Translations under genes and position numbers: made by a program
Shown: positions 54,369 through 62,447 of the stretch, piece after piece
How the letters are laid out: every line of letters starts with the position of its first letter
How positions within the stretch are numbered: position 1 is the first letter of the stretch
The notes under the pieces: model-generated
Databases searched by the model: none
What the model was told of the DNA's origin: nothing
Seen by the model: the letters and a program-made list of their open reading frames with translations, nothing else
Source of the DNA: JAPLJC01 sp963697965
Lineage (GTDB): Bacteria > Desulfobacterota > Desulfobaccia > Desulfobaccales > 0-14-0-80-60-11
DNA: 64,000 nt
Assembly: GCA_963697965.1 (NCBI GenBank)
Contig: OY969108.1
Coordinates: forward strand, 2,666,001-2,730,000
Direction: 5' to 3'

Positions 54369-54833
54369 TTATTCCAATGACATCGTCACGGCGGAACTCA
54401 GGGTCTGTGGATTGGTGAGGCCGGGTACCAAATGACCAAGAATAAGCCAGTAATACTCGGCGGTAACCGTGACGGTGACCGGAGAAGCTCCCGAAGTAGT
54501 CGAGGTCGCGGCGCTCCCCCCTAGAGTGGCCTGGAGATCGGCATTGCTGGGCAAGAGGCCGGAGTAGTTGGTGGTCACATAGGACGACACCGTGGGAGAA
54601 AGGTTATTGGGTGCCAGGCGTTGACCGCTTGAATTTACCGTATAAAGTGTGGCATATCTGGCCCCAGCCCGACTGGCGGAGGTGATTGTCAATTGCATAT
54701 TGCAGCATAGGCCAAAATCAATGATGCCGCCCAAGATGAGCAGCAAGGGGAAGAGGCAGAGGGCGAACTCCACCGCCGCAACACCTTCCTCCCGGCGGCC
54801 GAATCTCACAATCCGGCGCAATTTGAGAAACAT
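54369..54833 (-). CDS. TadE-like pseudopilin
   Basis: 154 residues from ATG 54833 (MFLKLRRIVRFGRREEGVAA), preferred over a TTG two codons earlier because GGGAGG lies 8 bases upstream. It has the TadE signature: a basic N-terminus, EEGVAAVEFALCLFPLLLI with the conserved Glu in the membrane helix, then ASRAGARYATLY. It should be a minor pilin-like or scaffold protein of a Tad-type system. It ends 11 bases before the TadG-like gene. No Tad ATPase, platform, secretin or peptidase is in the window. Confidence 0.85.
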   Translation of the reverse strand: MFLKLRRIVRFGRREEGVAAVEFALCLFPLLLILGGIIDFGLCCNMQLTITSASRAGARYATLYTVNSSGQRLAPNNLSPTVSSYVTTNYSGLLPSNADLQATLGGSAATSTTSGASPVTVTVTAEYYWLILGHLVPGLTNPQTLSSAVTMSLE

Positions 54834-55051
54834 TTCCAAGACCTCCCTGCGCGAACGCGGACTTCTACGGCTATTTTAGAGCGGATTAGCCCCAGATAGT
54901 TCCGGAGAACCCTGCGGCACTGGTCATCGTCATCGACGACCAGGATGGACGGCAAGACATCCGGGTAGGGGGCGCCATCCGGGCGGCTGGGGGTATAAAG
55001 CAATTCCATTCCAGGGTTCGGGGACGATAACCCTGCGACCGAGTCGCGCAT
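54806..55051 (-). pseudogene. Truncated response-regulator receiver fragment
   Basis: ATG 55051 follows a very good AGGAAAGGAGG site. The 81-residue product contains PSILVVDDDDQCRRVLRNYL, the first strand and helix of a receiver domain with the acidic pocket, but then loses similarity (GLIRSKIAVEVRVRAG) and stops within the TadE start. The phosphoacceptor Asp and the rest of the domain are missing. Probably a decayed or recombined regulator, though translation signals are intact and a small protein may still be made. Confidence 0.5.
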
Positions 55052-55195
55052 CCGTGCCTCCTTTCCTGGGGTTGGTCGGGAATAGCGGCAGCAAAGGCTT
55101 TGGCAGGTACTGTTCCAAGAACCATGCCAAGGTGGGCCATGAACATAAATCCTGAAATTACCGCTGGTTAGCCTAGAGGGAGCACGAGCCGGCAC

Positions 55196-55507
55196 CGCGG
55201 CCGAGAGTGGGAATGCGCGAGATTCTCTTGGGAAATGGGAAAAATTCTTTGCGGATAAGAATAGTTAAATTGGCACCAAGAATCGGCTCAACTTCAAGCC
55301 CGGCGCGCTTGAGTATTGAGAAATTATTCGATAGCCTAGACACGATGCTAGCTGCTGAGGCTGTCGAAAAAGGTACCCCCCCGATCCAGTCATTCTCGAT
55401 TTTTCCTTCATCGGTTCCACCCCAAAATACATCTAACAGATTATAATCTTTAATAAATAGCCGTTGTGTGCTATCCTTGGTCAATGACTTCTTGAGGCGG
55501 GAAAGCC
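55196..55507. other. Gap upstream of the transposase fragment
   Basis: 312 bases with no gene I can support. Short frames exist on both strands but match nothing known to me. It may hold the left end and terminal repeat of the IS element, which I could not locate by eye, and the promoter of the chimeric frame (GAGGCGGGAAAGCC before the ATG at 55508). Confidence 0.35.
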
Positions 55508-56134
55508 ATGGCCAGATATAAACCCTACGATTACCGGCAGAGAGTACTCTTACCAGTTTCTCTGGAAGACCAGTTGCTGCCTGGGACCTTGGAGTTCGCC
55601 ATTCATACCCTGGTGGAAAAACGGTTGGATATGTCTGTTTTTGAATGCAAATACCGCAATGATGAGACCGGCAGGGCAGCATATGATCCCCGGGTCCTCT
55701 TCAAAGTAGTGTTGCTGGCTTATTCCCGGGGGCTGATTTCTTCAGGGAAGATTGAGCAGGCCTGCCGGGAGAATATAGTTTTCATGGCCTTAGCCTGCGG
55801 CCAGCAGCCAGATCACAGCACTATCGCCGCTTTTGTTTCTTCCATGAAAGACGAGATTCTCCCCCTTTTTAGAGATGTGCTGCTGGTCTGCGAAGAGATG
55901 AACCTGTTGGGCGGGACTATGTTTGCCTTGGATGGCTGCAAACTGCCTTCCAACGCCTCCAAAGAGTGGAGCGGCACCATAGGCGAGCTCTTCCCCTGGG
56001 ACTTCAGCGACCACGGCCTGAAGAAAGACTACCTCTGGGAGGAATACCAGCGGGCTCTGGAAGCGCGGGAGACCCCGCCCTGCCGGCCGGCGGTCTGCCG
56101 GCGCTGCGGCATCTGCCAGGGGGAACCGGAGTAA
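55508..56134 (+). pseudogene. IS1182-like transposase N-terminus fused in frame to the radical SAM C-terminal tail
   Basis: 208 residues. The first 159 are a transposase N-terminal domain (DUF772-type): MARYKPYDYRQRVLLPVSLE, AYDPRVLFKVVLLAYSRGL, HSTIAAFVSSMKDEI and GTMFALDGCKLPSNASKEW, including the first catalytic Asp. The other DDE residues are missing. At base 55985 the sequence switches without breaking the frame to a copy of the last 49 residues of the radical SAM protein (ELFPWDF to GICQGEPE), including the Cys-rich end. The chimera most likely arose by recombination between the IS and the duplicated segment. Such a protein cannot transpose; whether it is made is unknown. Confidence 0.85.
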
Positions 56135-56226
56135 TGGTTTGGTGTCACAGGCTTCTCGCCTGTGATAATTCCAAGGTCATAGCTGTAGGAATCGGAGCCC
56201 TGAGCATAGACGCCAATTTTGGCAAG
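55985..56226 (+). repeat. Duplicated segment, copy B
   Basis: Gap-free match to 47635-47876. The coding third is conserved more strongly (about 97 per cent by eye) than the downstream part (roughly 80 per cent), and only one of the five coding changes alters a residue (Ile to Ser in the FPWDF motif region). The left edge coincides with the end of the transposase similarity. Confidence 0.85.
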
Positions 56227-56355
56227 ATATAGCTAAGACTGCCGAATGAAAGGGATTAAAGCTTGAAGGCCACCCGAATAATTTGACATTTGCCCCTTTC
56301 CGCTTTAAAGTTTTTTTAAGTTCGTGCGAACTATCCAAAAAATCTGGAGATTAAT

Positions 56356-56817
56356 ATGGATGTCCAAGAATTTAAGGAGAAGATTGCTGAAATCTATAAG
56401 ATCGCCAATGAATTAGGAAGAGCGTTTGGTATAGATAGGTGCACACCAGACGGCCATCTATTGGGCGCCATTGGACAGATCGCAGCAAAAATTGCTTTTA
56501 ATCTTGAGTTTGGCAGGCCGAAGGACGAACACAATTGTACGTGGTCAACTGGTTCAAAGAAAATCGACGTACAGGTCAGGTGTACCGGGCGCGGTAGTAT
56601 CGCTTTAAGAAAAGAGCCAGATCACCTCATTGCATTGGAAATTGCCGAATCAGGAAGAATTAGATTGCTATTCAACGGACCAGGAAATTCTGTTTGGTCC
56701 AGAATTGAGCATCAAAAAAACTCGCAGAAATATGTGTCTTTGAAGGTGGTTGTCCAAGCACAACAAGCAGTAGATGTGAAGGATAGGATTCCTATTGTAA
56801 AAAATATATTTGATTAA
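56356..56817 (+). CDS. DUF6998-like protein, possible degenerate nuclease fold
   Basis: The protein has 153 residues. The motif CTPDGHLLGAIGQIAAKIAF (about residue 36) matches the family pattern in which T-P-D-G-H-L-x-G-S-I-G-E is usual; here the Glu is Gln. A later strand, KKIDVQVRCTGRGSIALR, corresponds to the family's D-x-VQ-I-K segment with Arg for Lys. This pattern suggests a PD-(D/E)xK-like fold with altered active-site residues. The gene is AT-rich compared with the core genome and sits just after the chimeric IS segment, so it is probably acquired. It could belong to a small defence or toxin module; no partner is proven. Confidence 0.6.
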   Translation: MDVQEFKEKIAEIYKIANELGRAFGIDRCTPDGHLLGAIGQIAAKIAFNLEFGRPKDEHNCTWSTGSKKIDVQVRCTGRGSIALRKEPDHLIALEIAESGRIRLLFNGPGNSVWSRIEHQKNSQKYVSLKVVVQAQQAVDVKDRIPIVKNIFD

Positions 56818-57040
56818 TAAACTTAAGAGGAAGAGAGGTTTCCAAAACATTTTTATGGCTTTGATGGGCAAATCCGAATAATCTCAGTTTGTACGGTCTA
56901 TAATCCGCTAATGCATATAGTACTGATGTATTATAATTACTTTATATTATTATTTTATTGTGGAAATATGGAAAAGCTGGAAACTTCTTTTTATAACGCA
57001 ACTGTAGATTCAATAATCATTGTTAACCGAGGAGAATAAC

Positions 57041-57799
57041 ATGAGATTTGGTAGAAAGCGAATGGAAGATAATGTTATTGATATCGCTGATCTTGATAAA
57101 GAAATATATCGTATTTTCAGCATCGATAGGTTCAAGGAACTTTTGATTAATAAAGAGTTGGTTTTATCGAGTCCATTTAAATGGGATGACCCATTTGAAA
57201 ATTTCTTTCTTAAGGCTGGTGCCATTGATGAGCAAGGAAAACCTACAAACCTTCAAAACATTGCTGAAAGTTGGTATGGTCAATGTTGGACATTTAATAT
57301 TGAAACCGATCCGATGTGGAGGATATATACTTGTAAGAAGCAGGGAGTTCGTGTATCATCTACAATTAGAAAGTTATTTTCTTGCTTATGGGATGATAGT
57401 GATAAATACGCTGGTTTGAAGTATTTTATTGGTAGAGTTTGTTATAAACCAAGAACGGAAATAGAAGAGATCATGGAGAAACATTCGTTTTGGGATATGG
57501 CAAATGGTGGTCAAAATGATAGGTTCGCCAAATTGCTCTTCATGAAAAGGCTCGAGTTTTCACATGAAAATGAAGTAAGGACATTGGTTAATGATACCGT
57601 TGGTACAAAAGGAGATAAAGGGTATTACCGAATTATGTTTGACTACCAAAGCGTTTTTGAAGATATTTGCATAGATCCAAGATTGGATGATAAGGAATAT
57701 CAAAGAGTAAAAAATGACATTCAAAGCATGGGTTGTACATTGCCAATTACACAGTCTGAATTGTACAAGGTAAATTTTTCACCAATACGATTGGTGTAA
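57041..57799 (+). CDS. DUF2971 domain protein
   Basis: 252 residues from ATG 57041 (MRFGRKRMEDNVIDIADLDK), which has GAGGAGAAT just upstream; an earlier start at 57020 lacks one. The family pattern is seen: IYRIFSIDRFKELLINKELV, then SPFKWDDPFENFF and WYGQCWTFNIETDPMWRIYT, followed by LEFSHENEVR near residue 180. The function of DUF2971 is unknown; members often lie in mobile or defence islands. Very AT-rich for this genome. It follows the DUF6998-like gene by 223 bases on the same strand, and the two may have arrived together. Confidence 0.8.
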   Translation: MRFGRKRMEDNVIDIADLDKEIYRIFSIDRFKELLINKELVLSSPFKWDDPFENFFLKAGAIDEQGKPTNLQNIAESWYGQCWTFNIETDPMWRIYTCKKQGVRVSSTIRKLFSCLWDDSDKYAGLKYFIGRVCYKPRTEIEEIMEKHSFWDMANGGQNDRFAKLLFMKRLEFSHENEVRTLVNDTVGTKGDKGYYRIMFDYQSVFEDICIDPRLDDKEYQRVKNDIQSMGCTLPITQSELYKVNFSPIRLV

Positions 57800-57856
57800 A
57801 TCGGCTAACAATTCGGTCCATGGACAACTCCTATTATGGCATCCTGTCAGCCCGCA

Positions 57857-57910
57857 GGGCGGGAGTTAGGAGCACAGGTTTAAAACCTGTGCCACCAGGC
57901 GCATCCCGCC
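57857..57910. repeat. Nested palindromic extragenic repeat
   Basis: Outer arms GGCGGGA (about 57858-57864) and TCCCGCC (57904-57910) enclose a perfect 19-base palindrome at 57873-57891 (CACAGGTTTAAAACCTGTG). It shares its flanks with the unit at 10205-10231 and part of its sequence with the downstream part of the duplicated segments. It marks the border between the AT-rich pair and the core-like transporter gene. Confidence 0.6.
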
Positions 57911-58091
57911 ATTAGCATTATTCCATCTCCAGACTGCGAACGGTATCTGCTGCCGCCCCTTCCAGGTTATAGAGGCTGCGTTCCCCGGCCTTCGGCTTCC
58001 CCGGAAAATATGGCAACAATTCACTGGTTTGATATAAAAACTGGAGGGGCCTGGACCCCTCTCTGCTTTTTGATTGGCACCGAGGTTTTAG

Positions 58092-59588
58092 ATGAAATTA
58101 TGGCGCTTTCCGCTGTTTGCTGCAACCGCTGGCCTGGCGGCACTCTTGCCCACTCCGGCGTTGGCTCACCCTGTCAACACCCAAATAGAGGATTTTTATG
58201 CGGGGATGATGCACCCGCTCACCTCGATTGAACATCTGCTGCCCATCCTGGCGTTAGCCCTCCTGGCCTGCCAATGCGGAAGCCGCTCCAAGCGTGCGAT
58301 CCTCGTCGTTTTCCCGTTGGCGCTCCTGGGGAGTACCCTGGCGGGGAGCCTGCTGCCTCCCTTCGGATTCCTCCATCTTGCGAACCTGGTGGTTATCGTG
58401 GGTTTGGGTGGGCTGATTGCCCTGGACAACCGCCTCGATCGCCTCAGACCCGCGGCGGCGGGATTGGCTGCGCTCCTGGCCGGCCTAATCCTCGGGTACC
58501 TCTGCGGCATTGACATGGCCGCCTCGAAGGTGGCTCACCGATTTATCCCCGGGGTGGCGCTCACGGGGCTCCTAGCCGTAACCTTGATCGCGATTTGGGT
58601 CCCGGCGGCCTCCTCGCGCTCGGGCCGCACCCTCATAAAACTGGCTGGGATGTGCTTCGCGGTGGCCGGCATAGTGCTGTTGGTGCAACTCCTTTGCGGT
58701 GGCGCGCTACCCTCTGCCATGGAGGTGAGCATGCCCGGGGAGAAGGATGTGCTGCCCATGCTCTGGGAGGGTGAGCTCAGCCTGCCGCTCGTCGTCGGGG
58801 CCTTGTGCGCGGCCATGCTGTGGGGCGCGGGGCACGCCCTGACTCCCGGCCATGGCAAGGCCATCGTGGGGGCCTACCTGCTGGGATCGCGAAGCACGCC
58901 GTGGCAGGCGCTGTATCTGGGTCTGATAGTTACGGCGACTCACACTTGCGGGGTTTTCGTCCTGGGGTTCTTCACCCTGTTCCTCTCGCACTACATTTTC
59001 CCCGAACATCTCTTCCCCTGGCTGGAGGTGGTTTCCGGTTTGATCGTACTCGGTCTGGGAGCAGCGATGTTCTGGAGGCGCGTCCGACCGTTGCTGGCCC
59101 GGCACGGGATCCATCATCACCACGATTTCCAACCCTACGGGCCTGACCAGGCGCACGACCAGGCCCATCACCAAATGCAAGGGCAAGCCTTTTCCCCAGA
59201 TTGCGAGACCCTTCATCCGCACGTCCATGAGCACAATCATCCTCACCTGCCACCGGGAGCCGATGGTTCTCTAGTCTCCTGGCGATCTTTGCTGGGTCTG
59301 GGAATCTGGGGAGGTATCCTGCCGTGCCCATCGGCGTTCCTTCTTCTGCTTGCGGCCGTGGCCGATAACCGGGTTACCCTGGGGATTGCCCTGGTGTTCG
59401 CCTTCAGTCTGGGCCTGGCTGGAGTGCTGACGATTGTGGGGCTCTTTTTTGTAAAGGGCAGCCGGTTCATCCAGCGGCTGCCCCAGGCGACCGTGTGGGG
59501 CCGGTTTCTGCCCGCAGCCAGCGCCCTGGTCATCATGGTGGTCGGTGGCTGGCTCACGGCCGCAGCCCTGATGAACCTCCGTCTCTAA
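58092..59588 (+). CDS. HupE/UreJ-NicO fusion, probable nickel/cobalt transporter
   Basis: The protein has 498 residues. A signal peptide (MKLWRFPLFAATAGLAALLP, cleavage after ALA) is followed by HPVNTQIEDFYAGMMHPLTS, which keeps the HupE/UreJ pattern of a membrane-face HPLxxxEH motif. Residues about 230-498 are NicO/RcnA-type: WGAGHALTPGHGKAIVGAYL (about 237), a His-rich cytoplasmic loop (about 337-390, HHHHDF ... HPHVHEHNHPHLPP) and GGILPCPSAFLLLLAAVA. Both halves belong to nickel/cobalt permease families, so the fusion should move Ni or Co. Co import would suit the corrinoid enzymes nearby, but efflux by the RcnA-like half is equally possible. No metal regulator or riboswitch was recognised upstream. 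Confidence 0.8.
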   Translation: MKLWRFPLFAATAGLAALLPTPALAHPVNTQIEDFYAGMMHPLTSIEHLLPILALALLACQCGSRSKRAILVVFPLALLGSTLAGSLLPPFGFLHLANLVVIVGLGGLIALDNRLDRLRPAAAGLAALLAGLILGYLCGIDMAASKVAHRFIPGVALTGLLAVTLIAIWVPAASSRSGRTLIKLAGMCFAVAGIVLLVQLLCGGALPSAMEVSMPGEKDVLPMLWEGELSLPLVVGALCAAMLWGAGHALTPGHGKAIVGAYLLGSRSTPWQALYLGLIVTATHTCGVFVLGFFTLFLSHYIFPEHLFPWLEVVSGLIVLGLGAAMFWRRVRPLLARHGIHHHHDFQPYGPDQAHDQAHHQMQGQAFSPDCETLHPHVHEHNHPHLPPGADGSLVSWRSLLGLGIWGGILPCPSAFLLLLAAVADNRVTLGIALVFAFSLGLAGVLTIVGLFFVKGSRFIQRLPQATVWGRFLPAASALVIMVVGGWLTAAALMNLRL

Positions 59589-59671
59589 AAAGATAGATTA
59601 TTCGGCTTGTCCCCTGGGCGGTGCAGGCGAAGATAGCCGGGCGCCGGTTCCTGCCGCGTCCGGGAGTGACG

Positions 59672-59699
59672 AAAAAGGCGCCCTGGCCGTCAGGGCGCC
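59672..59699 (-). terminator. Intrinsic terminator of the SQR-DUF1641 operon
   Basis: GGCGCCCTG (59677-59685) and CAGGGCGCC (59691-59699) form a perfect nine-base stem with a five-base loop; on the minus strand it is followed by TTTTT. It lies 82 bases after the DUF1641 stop. Transcripts from the transporter on the plus strand would also meet the hairpin but lack a T-run. Confidence 0.75.
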
Positions 59700-59780
59700 T
59701 TAATCCCTCCGCGCTTTGCAGTTCTTCCTGCTCTAAATTTAATCCCGGGAGGGCGGCGCCAACCCACCTTGGACAAGACC

Positions 59781-60482
59781 TTAAGGAGCCGCCGGGGGCG
59801 GCCCGGCCTTCAACTTCCCCAGGGCCCGGGTCAACTCCAGCATGACCCCCAGACCCTGCCGACACTCGGGCCCGCGCATCTTCCAAAGCAGACCGTAAGG
59901 CCCCACCGGCTTCACTTCTTCCAGATGCACCTCCTGGGGCAGATCCACCAGCTTTTCCAGAAACTCGATCAACTGGGGATTCGCCAGTTTCTTGACGATT
60001 CCATGAAACTGGACGAAGCCGTCGCCGATGGTGGCGACATCCTCGGGAGTATAGTGACTGGCAATCTTGGTATACATATCCAACATGGCCCCATTGATGC
60101 GAAAAATGCCTTGCTCCTCCAGTTGTTCCAGGTAGTCGATGATCTTGGGCACCGCCACCTTCAGCAGCGGCTCCATATCCTGCCACCAATCCACCGCGTT
60201 TTCCAACTGTTCCAGGGACCAGGTGAGATACTTCAGACTGGGTAACAGTCTCTTGAGCAAGGCAAAGAAGTCTTCCAACTGGAAGCCGACCTCCACCTCC
60301 GCCATGCCCTCATTCAGTTTTCTGACCGCGGGGGCCATCAGCAAGGAGAGGTCCCGGCCCAAATCCTGCAGATTTTCCCAGGGGCCGGAAAAAGCGGCCA
60401 GCTGCGCCTCCATCCTGGCTACGCTATCCAGCTTATCCTCGATGCGAGCCAGACGCTCCAGCAGCAGTTCCTCCGTGGTCAT
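59781..60482 (-). CDS. DUF1641 domain protein
   Basis: The protein has 233 residues. The N-terminus is a coiled coil (MTTEELLLERLARIEDKLDS), followed by repeated helical segments with PAVRKLNEGMAEVEVGFQLE and the conserved C-terminal part VPKIIDYLEQLEEQGIFRIN. No cysteines suited to a redox role and no membrane segment. Such genes often accompany sulfide:quinone oxidoreductase and may help attach or regulate it. Its ATG overlaps the SQR stop as ATGA, so it is co-translated and depends on full read-through of the SQR message. Confidence 0.8.
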   Translation of the reverse strand: MTTEELLLERLARIEDKLDSVARMEAQLAAFSGPWENLQDLGRDLSLLMAPAVRKLNEGMAEVEVGFQLEDFFALLKRLLPSLKYLTWSLEQLENAVDWWQDMEPLLKVAVPKIIDYLEQLEEQGIFRINGAMLDMYTKIASHYTPEDVATIGDGFVQFHGIVKKLANPQLIEFLEKLVDLPQEVHLEEVKPVGPYGLLWKMRGPECRQGLGVMLELTRALGKLKAGPPPAAP

Positions 60483-61750
60483 GGCCGCCTCCTTCTCAGG
60501 GGCAACTCGATATCCGGGGAGAGGATGCCCCTCACCTTGCCGGCCATGATGAACTGGTTCTCCATGGGCAGGTGGCTGCCTTTAAGCATCAGATTAAAAT
60601 AGACCCACCGGAACATCATCTTGCCGATGTAGTTGGCAAAGCTTTCTTTGAGCAGGTCCATGGGGCCGACTCCCGGGAAGGGAAATTTCCCCGGTAAGGG
60701 CTCTATCTTATAGTTGAAGTCGAGAAGGGACCCCTTCTCGTAACCCGTGGTCACCAGTCAGGTGGCGTGGCCGTCGTAGGACGGCAACGACGGCTTGCCG
60801 TCGATTTCCCGCACCAGGTTCTCGACGATGGTGTCGGCCTCGTAGTGGGCCACCGCCCCTGCCTTGGAAGTGGGCACGTTGGTGGCATCGCCGATCACAA
60901 AGACGTTCTCGTAATTTTTGGCCTTCAAGGTATTGTGGTCGGTTTCCACATAGCCCATGGGGTCGCCCATGCCGCTGTCGATGATGCACTGGGCCCCGAA
61001 GTTGGGCGGAATCGCCACCAGGAGATCGTAAGGGACCTCTTCATCCCCATAGGATTTGATGACCTTCTTGTCCCGGTCCACCTGGGCGATCTGAAAATTT
61101 GGGGTGACTTTGATATTTTTCTCTTTGCAGATATTTCCCAGCACCGCTGCGGCCACCGGCTTGGTGAAGGCCGCGGACAGCGGCGTCACCAGTTCGATCT
61201 CCACGTGTTCCCTCACCCCATGGGTGGTAAAAAACCAATCGGCCATGAAGGCGTATTCCAGAGGGGCCACCGGGCATTTGAACGGCAGTTCGGCGATATT
61301 GATCACCACCCTGCCCTTCTCGAAATATTTCATCTGCTCGGCCAGGGCGATGGTACCATCCAGGCTGTAGAAAGTATGGATGTCTTGACCCATCCCCTCG
61401 CTCATGCCTTCCACTTCTGAGGGCACGATCCCGCAACCGGTGGCCACCACCAACCAATCGTAGTCATATGACCCGCCCTTGGTGGTGACCTGCTTCTTGA
61501 CCGGATCGATCAGGGTGATATCATCCAGGACAAAATTGACCCCGGGGGGGATAAACTTGATTTTCGGCTTGACGCAGTCTTCCGGGGTATAGATGCCAAA
61601 GGGGATGAAGAGCCAGCCGGGCTGGTAATGATGCTGCCAATCCCGGTCAATAACGGTTATCTCCCAATCGGATTCCGACAATTTCTGCCGCATCTTGCCG
61701 GCGATGATGGTGCCGCCGGTGCCGCTGCCCAGAATCAACAGTTTCTTCAT
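60479..61750 (-). CDS. Sulfide:quinone oxidoreductase-type flavoprotein with an in-frame TGA at the conserved cysteine (probable selenoprotein)
   Basis: Two abutting open frames in the same phase form one protein of 423 codons. The first 330 residues have the FAD motif GSGTGGTIIAGKM, the SQR Cys in ELPFKCPVAPLEYAFM (Cys159) and the second FAD region NVFVIGDATNVP. They end SYDGHAT, then TGA at 60758-60760, then LVTTGYEKGSLLDFNYKIEP and the normal C-terminus to 60479. Relatives have Cys exactly at the TGA position (GHA-N/S-C), the partner of Cys159 in the sulfur-handling redox pair. A hairpin sits at SECIS distance (60721-60740). I infer Sec331. The enzyme would oxidise sulfide or polysulfide and pass electrons to quinone at the membrane. 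If the TGA were a real stop, the membrane-binding C-terminus would be lost. Confidence 0.85.
60721..60740 (-). promoter_or_regulatory. Candidate bacterial SECIS hairpin in the SQR message
   Basis: On the minus strand an eight-base perfect stem (60740-60733 with 60728-60721) closes a GGUC loop (60732-60729). There are 17 bases between the UGA and the stem and 25 between the UGA and the loop, inside the range known for bacterial SECIS elements. The loop starts with G and has the same GGUC found in the E. coli fdhF element. The codons inside still encode conserved residues (YEKGSLLD). Confidence 0.7.
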
Positions 61751-62315
61751 GCCCCGTGTCCCTCCGTTTGCCGGGAATGAGCCGCTTTACCGCAGCCTTA
61801 AAACGCGTTCTAAAACTCAAGATAAATACGAATTTAGAATTATCCATAGCTAAGGCCGCAAGATAACCTGAAAAGTTTCATTTCCTCGCAAAAGGGCCGC
61901 CCACTTGCGCCTTTCCGGCTGGATCGAGATCAGGCCGCAGTCTTGGCCATTGGTGGGATAGGGGAAAAGCTGCGGCGATTAGACAGGCTACCTGCGGGCG
62001 TGACAGGCCGTCCGGGGCGCTGATCGTTGGACGCTATCCTTTCATACCACTTTGGCCCCGAAGATCCGCTCTATGTGCTTCAGGGCAACTCCCCCGGATT
62101 CACCCGATAAGGGACTCGGCTTAGCTCCCACATTCAAAATGCGCTTTCCCCATCAGATATTAGGCTCTTCCCCTAAGAATATTTTCAGAAAAGTGTCCCT
62201 GCCCGGACAAAAAAATTTTCCCCACCACCCCAGGCATTGATTATAATTAAAAACAGAATTTAGAAGGTCATTATCCTGCCGCTAGCAGGCAAGCGGCGGG
62301 CTCTTCGGAGGGGTC
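61751..62315. other. Divergent intergenic region between SQR and the CXXC peptide gene
   Basis: 565 bases. The part next to SQR (61800-61860) is AT-rich and probably holds the leftward promoter. A 62-codon frame at 62052-62240 has no protein-like features. The ribosome site GGAGGGG before 62316 ends the region. No RNA gene was recognised. Confidence 0.4.
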
Positions 62316-62447
62316 ATGCCCAAGAAAGCGGTCTGGCTCATCATCATCTTCACCCTGCTCTTCATCTGGGGGATCAACACCGGTGAGTTGACTTTTCTCC
62401 AGAACGTGGGAAGCACCATCTGCCTGAACTGCATCGGGGTGGGTTAA
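62316..62447 (+). CDS. Small CXXC membrane peptide, CD1871A family
   Basis: A 43-residue protein: basic start MPKKAVW, one membrane helix (LIIIFTLLFIWGI), the short linker NTGELTFLQNVGS and the end TICLNCIGVG. The C-terminal I-C-L-x-C-I-G-x-G is the hallmark of the CD1871A CXXC family, usually I-C-L-E-C-I-G-I-G. The stop overlaps the ATG of the NapH-like gene (TAATG), and GGAGGGG is 6 bases upstream. The two cysteines may bind metal or act as a thiol pair for the ferredoxin protein that follows. Confidence 0.8.
   Translation: MPKKAVWLIIIFTLLFIWGINTGELTFLQNVGSTICLNCIGVG

Noticed and set aside
55173..55682. A minus-strand frame of 169 codons over the transposase start
   Set aside because: Overlaps the transposase antisense and matches no known family.
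60479..60754. Separate small gene of 91 codons starting at GTG
   Set aside because: It is in phase with the SQR frame, begins in the middle of a conserved SQR motif and has no ribosome site; it is the C-terminus read through the TGA.
62052..62240. A 62-codon plus-strand frame before the CXXC peptide
   Set aside because: No ribosome site and a composition unlike protein; treated as intergenic.
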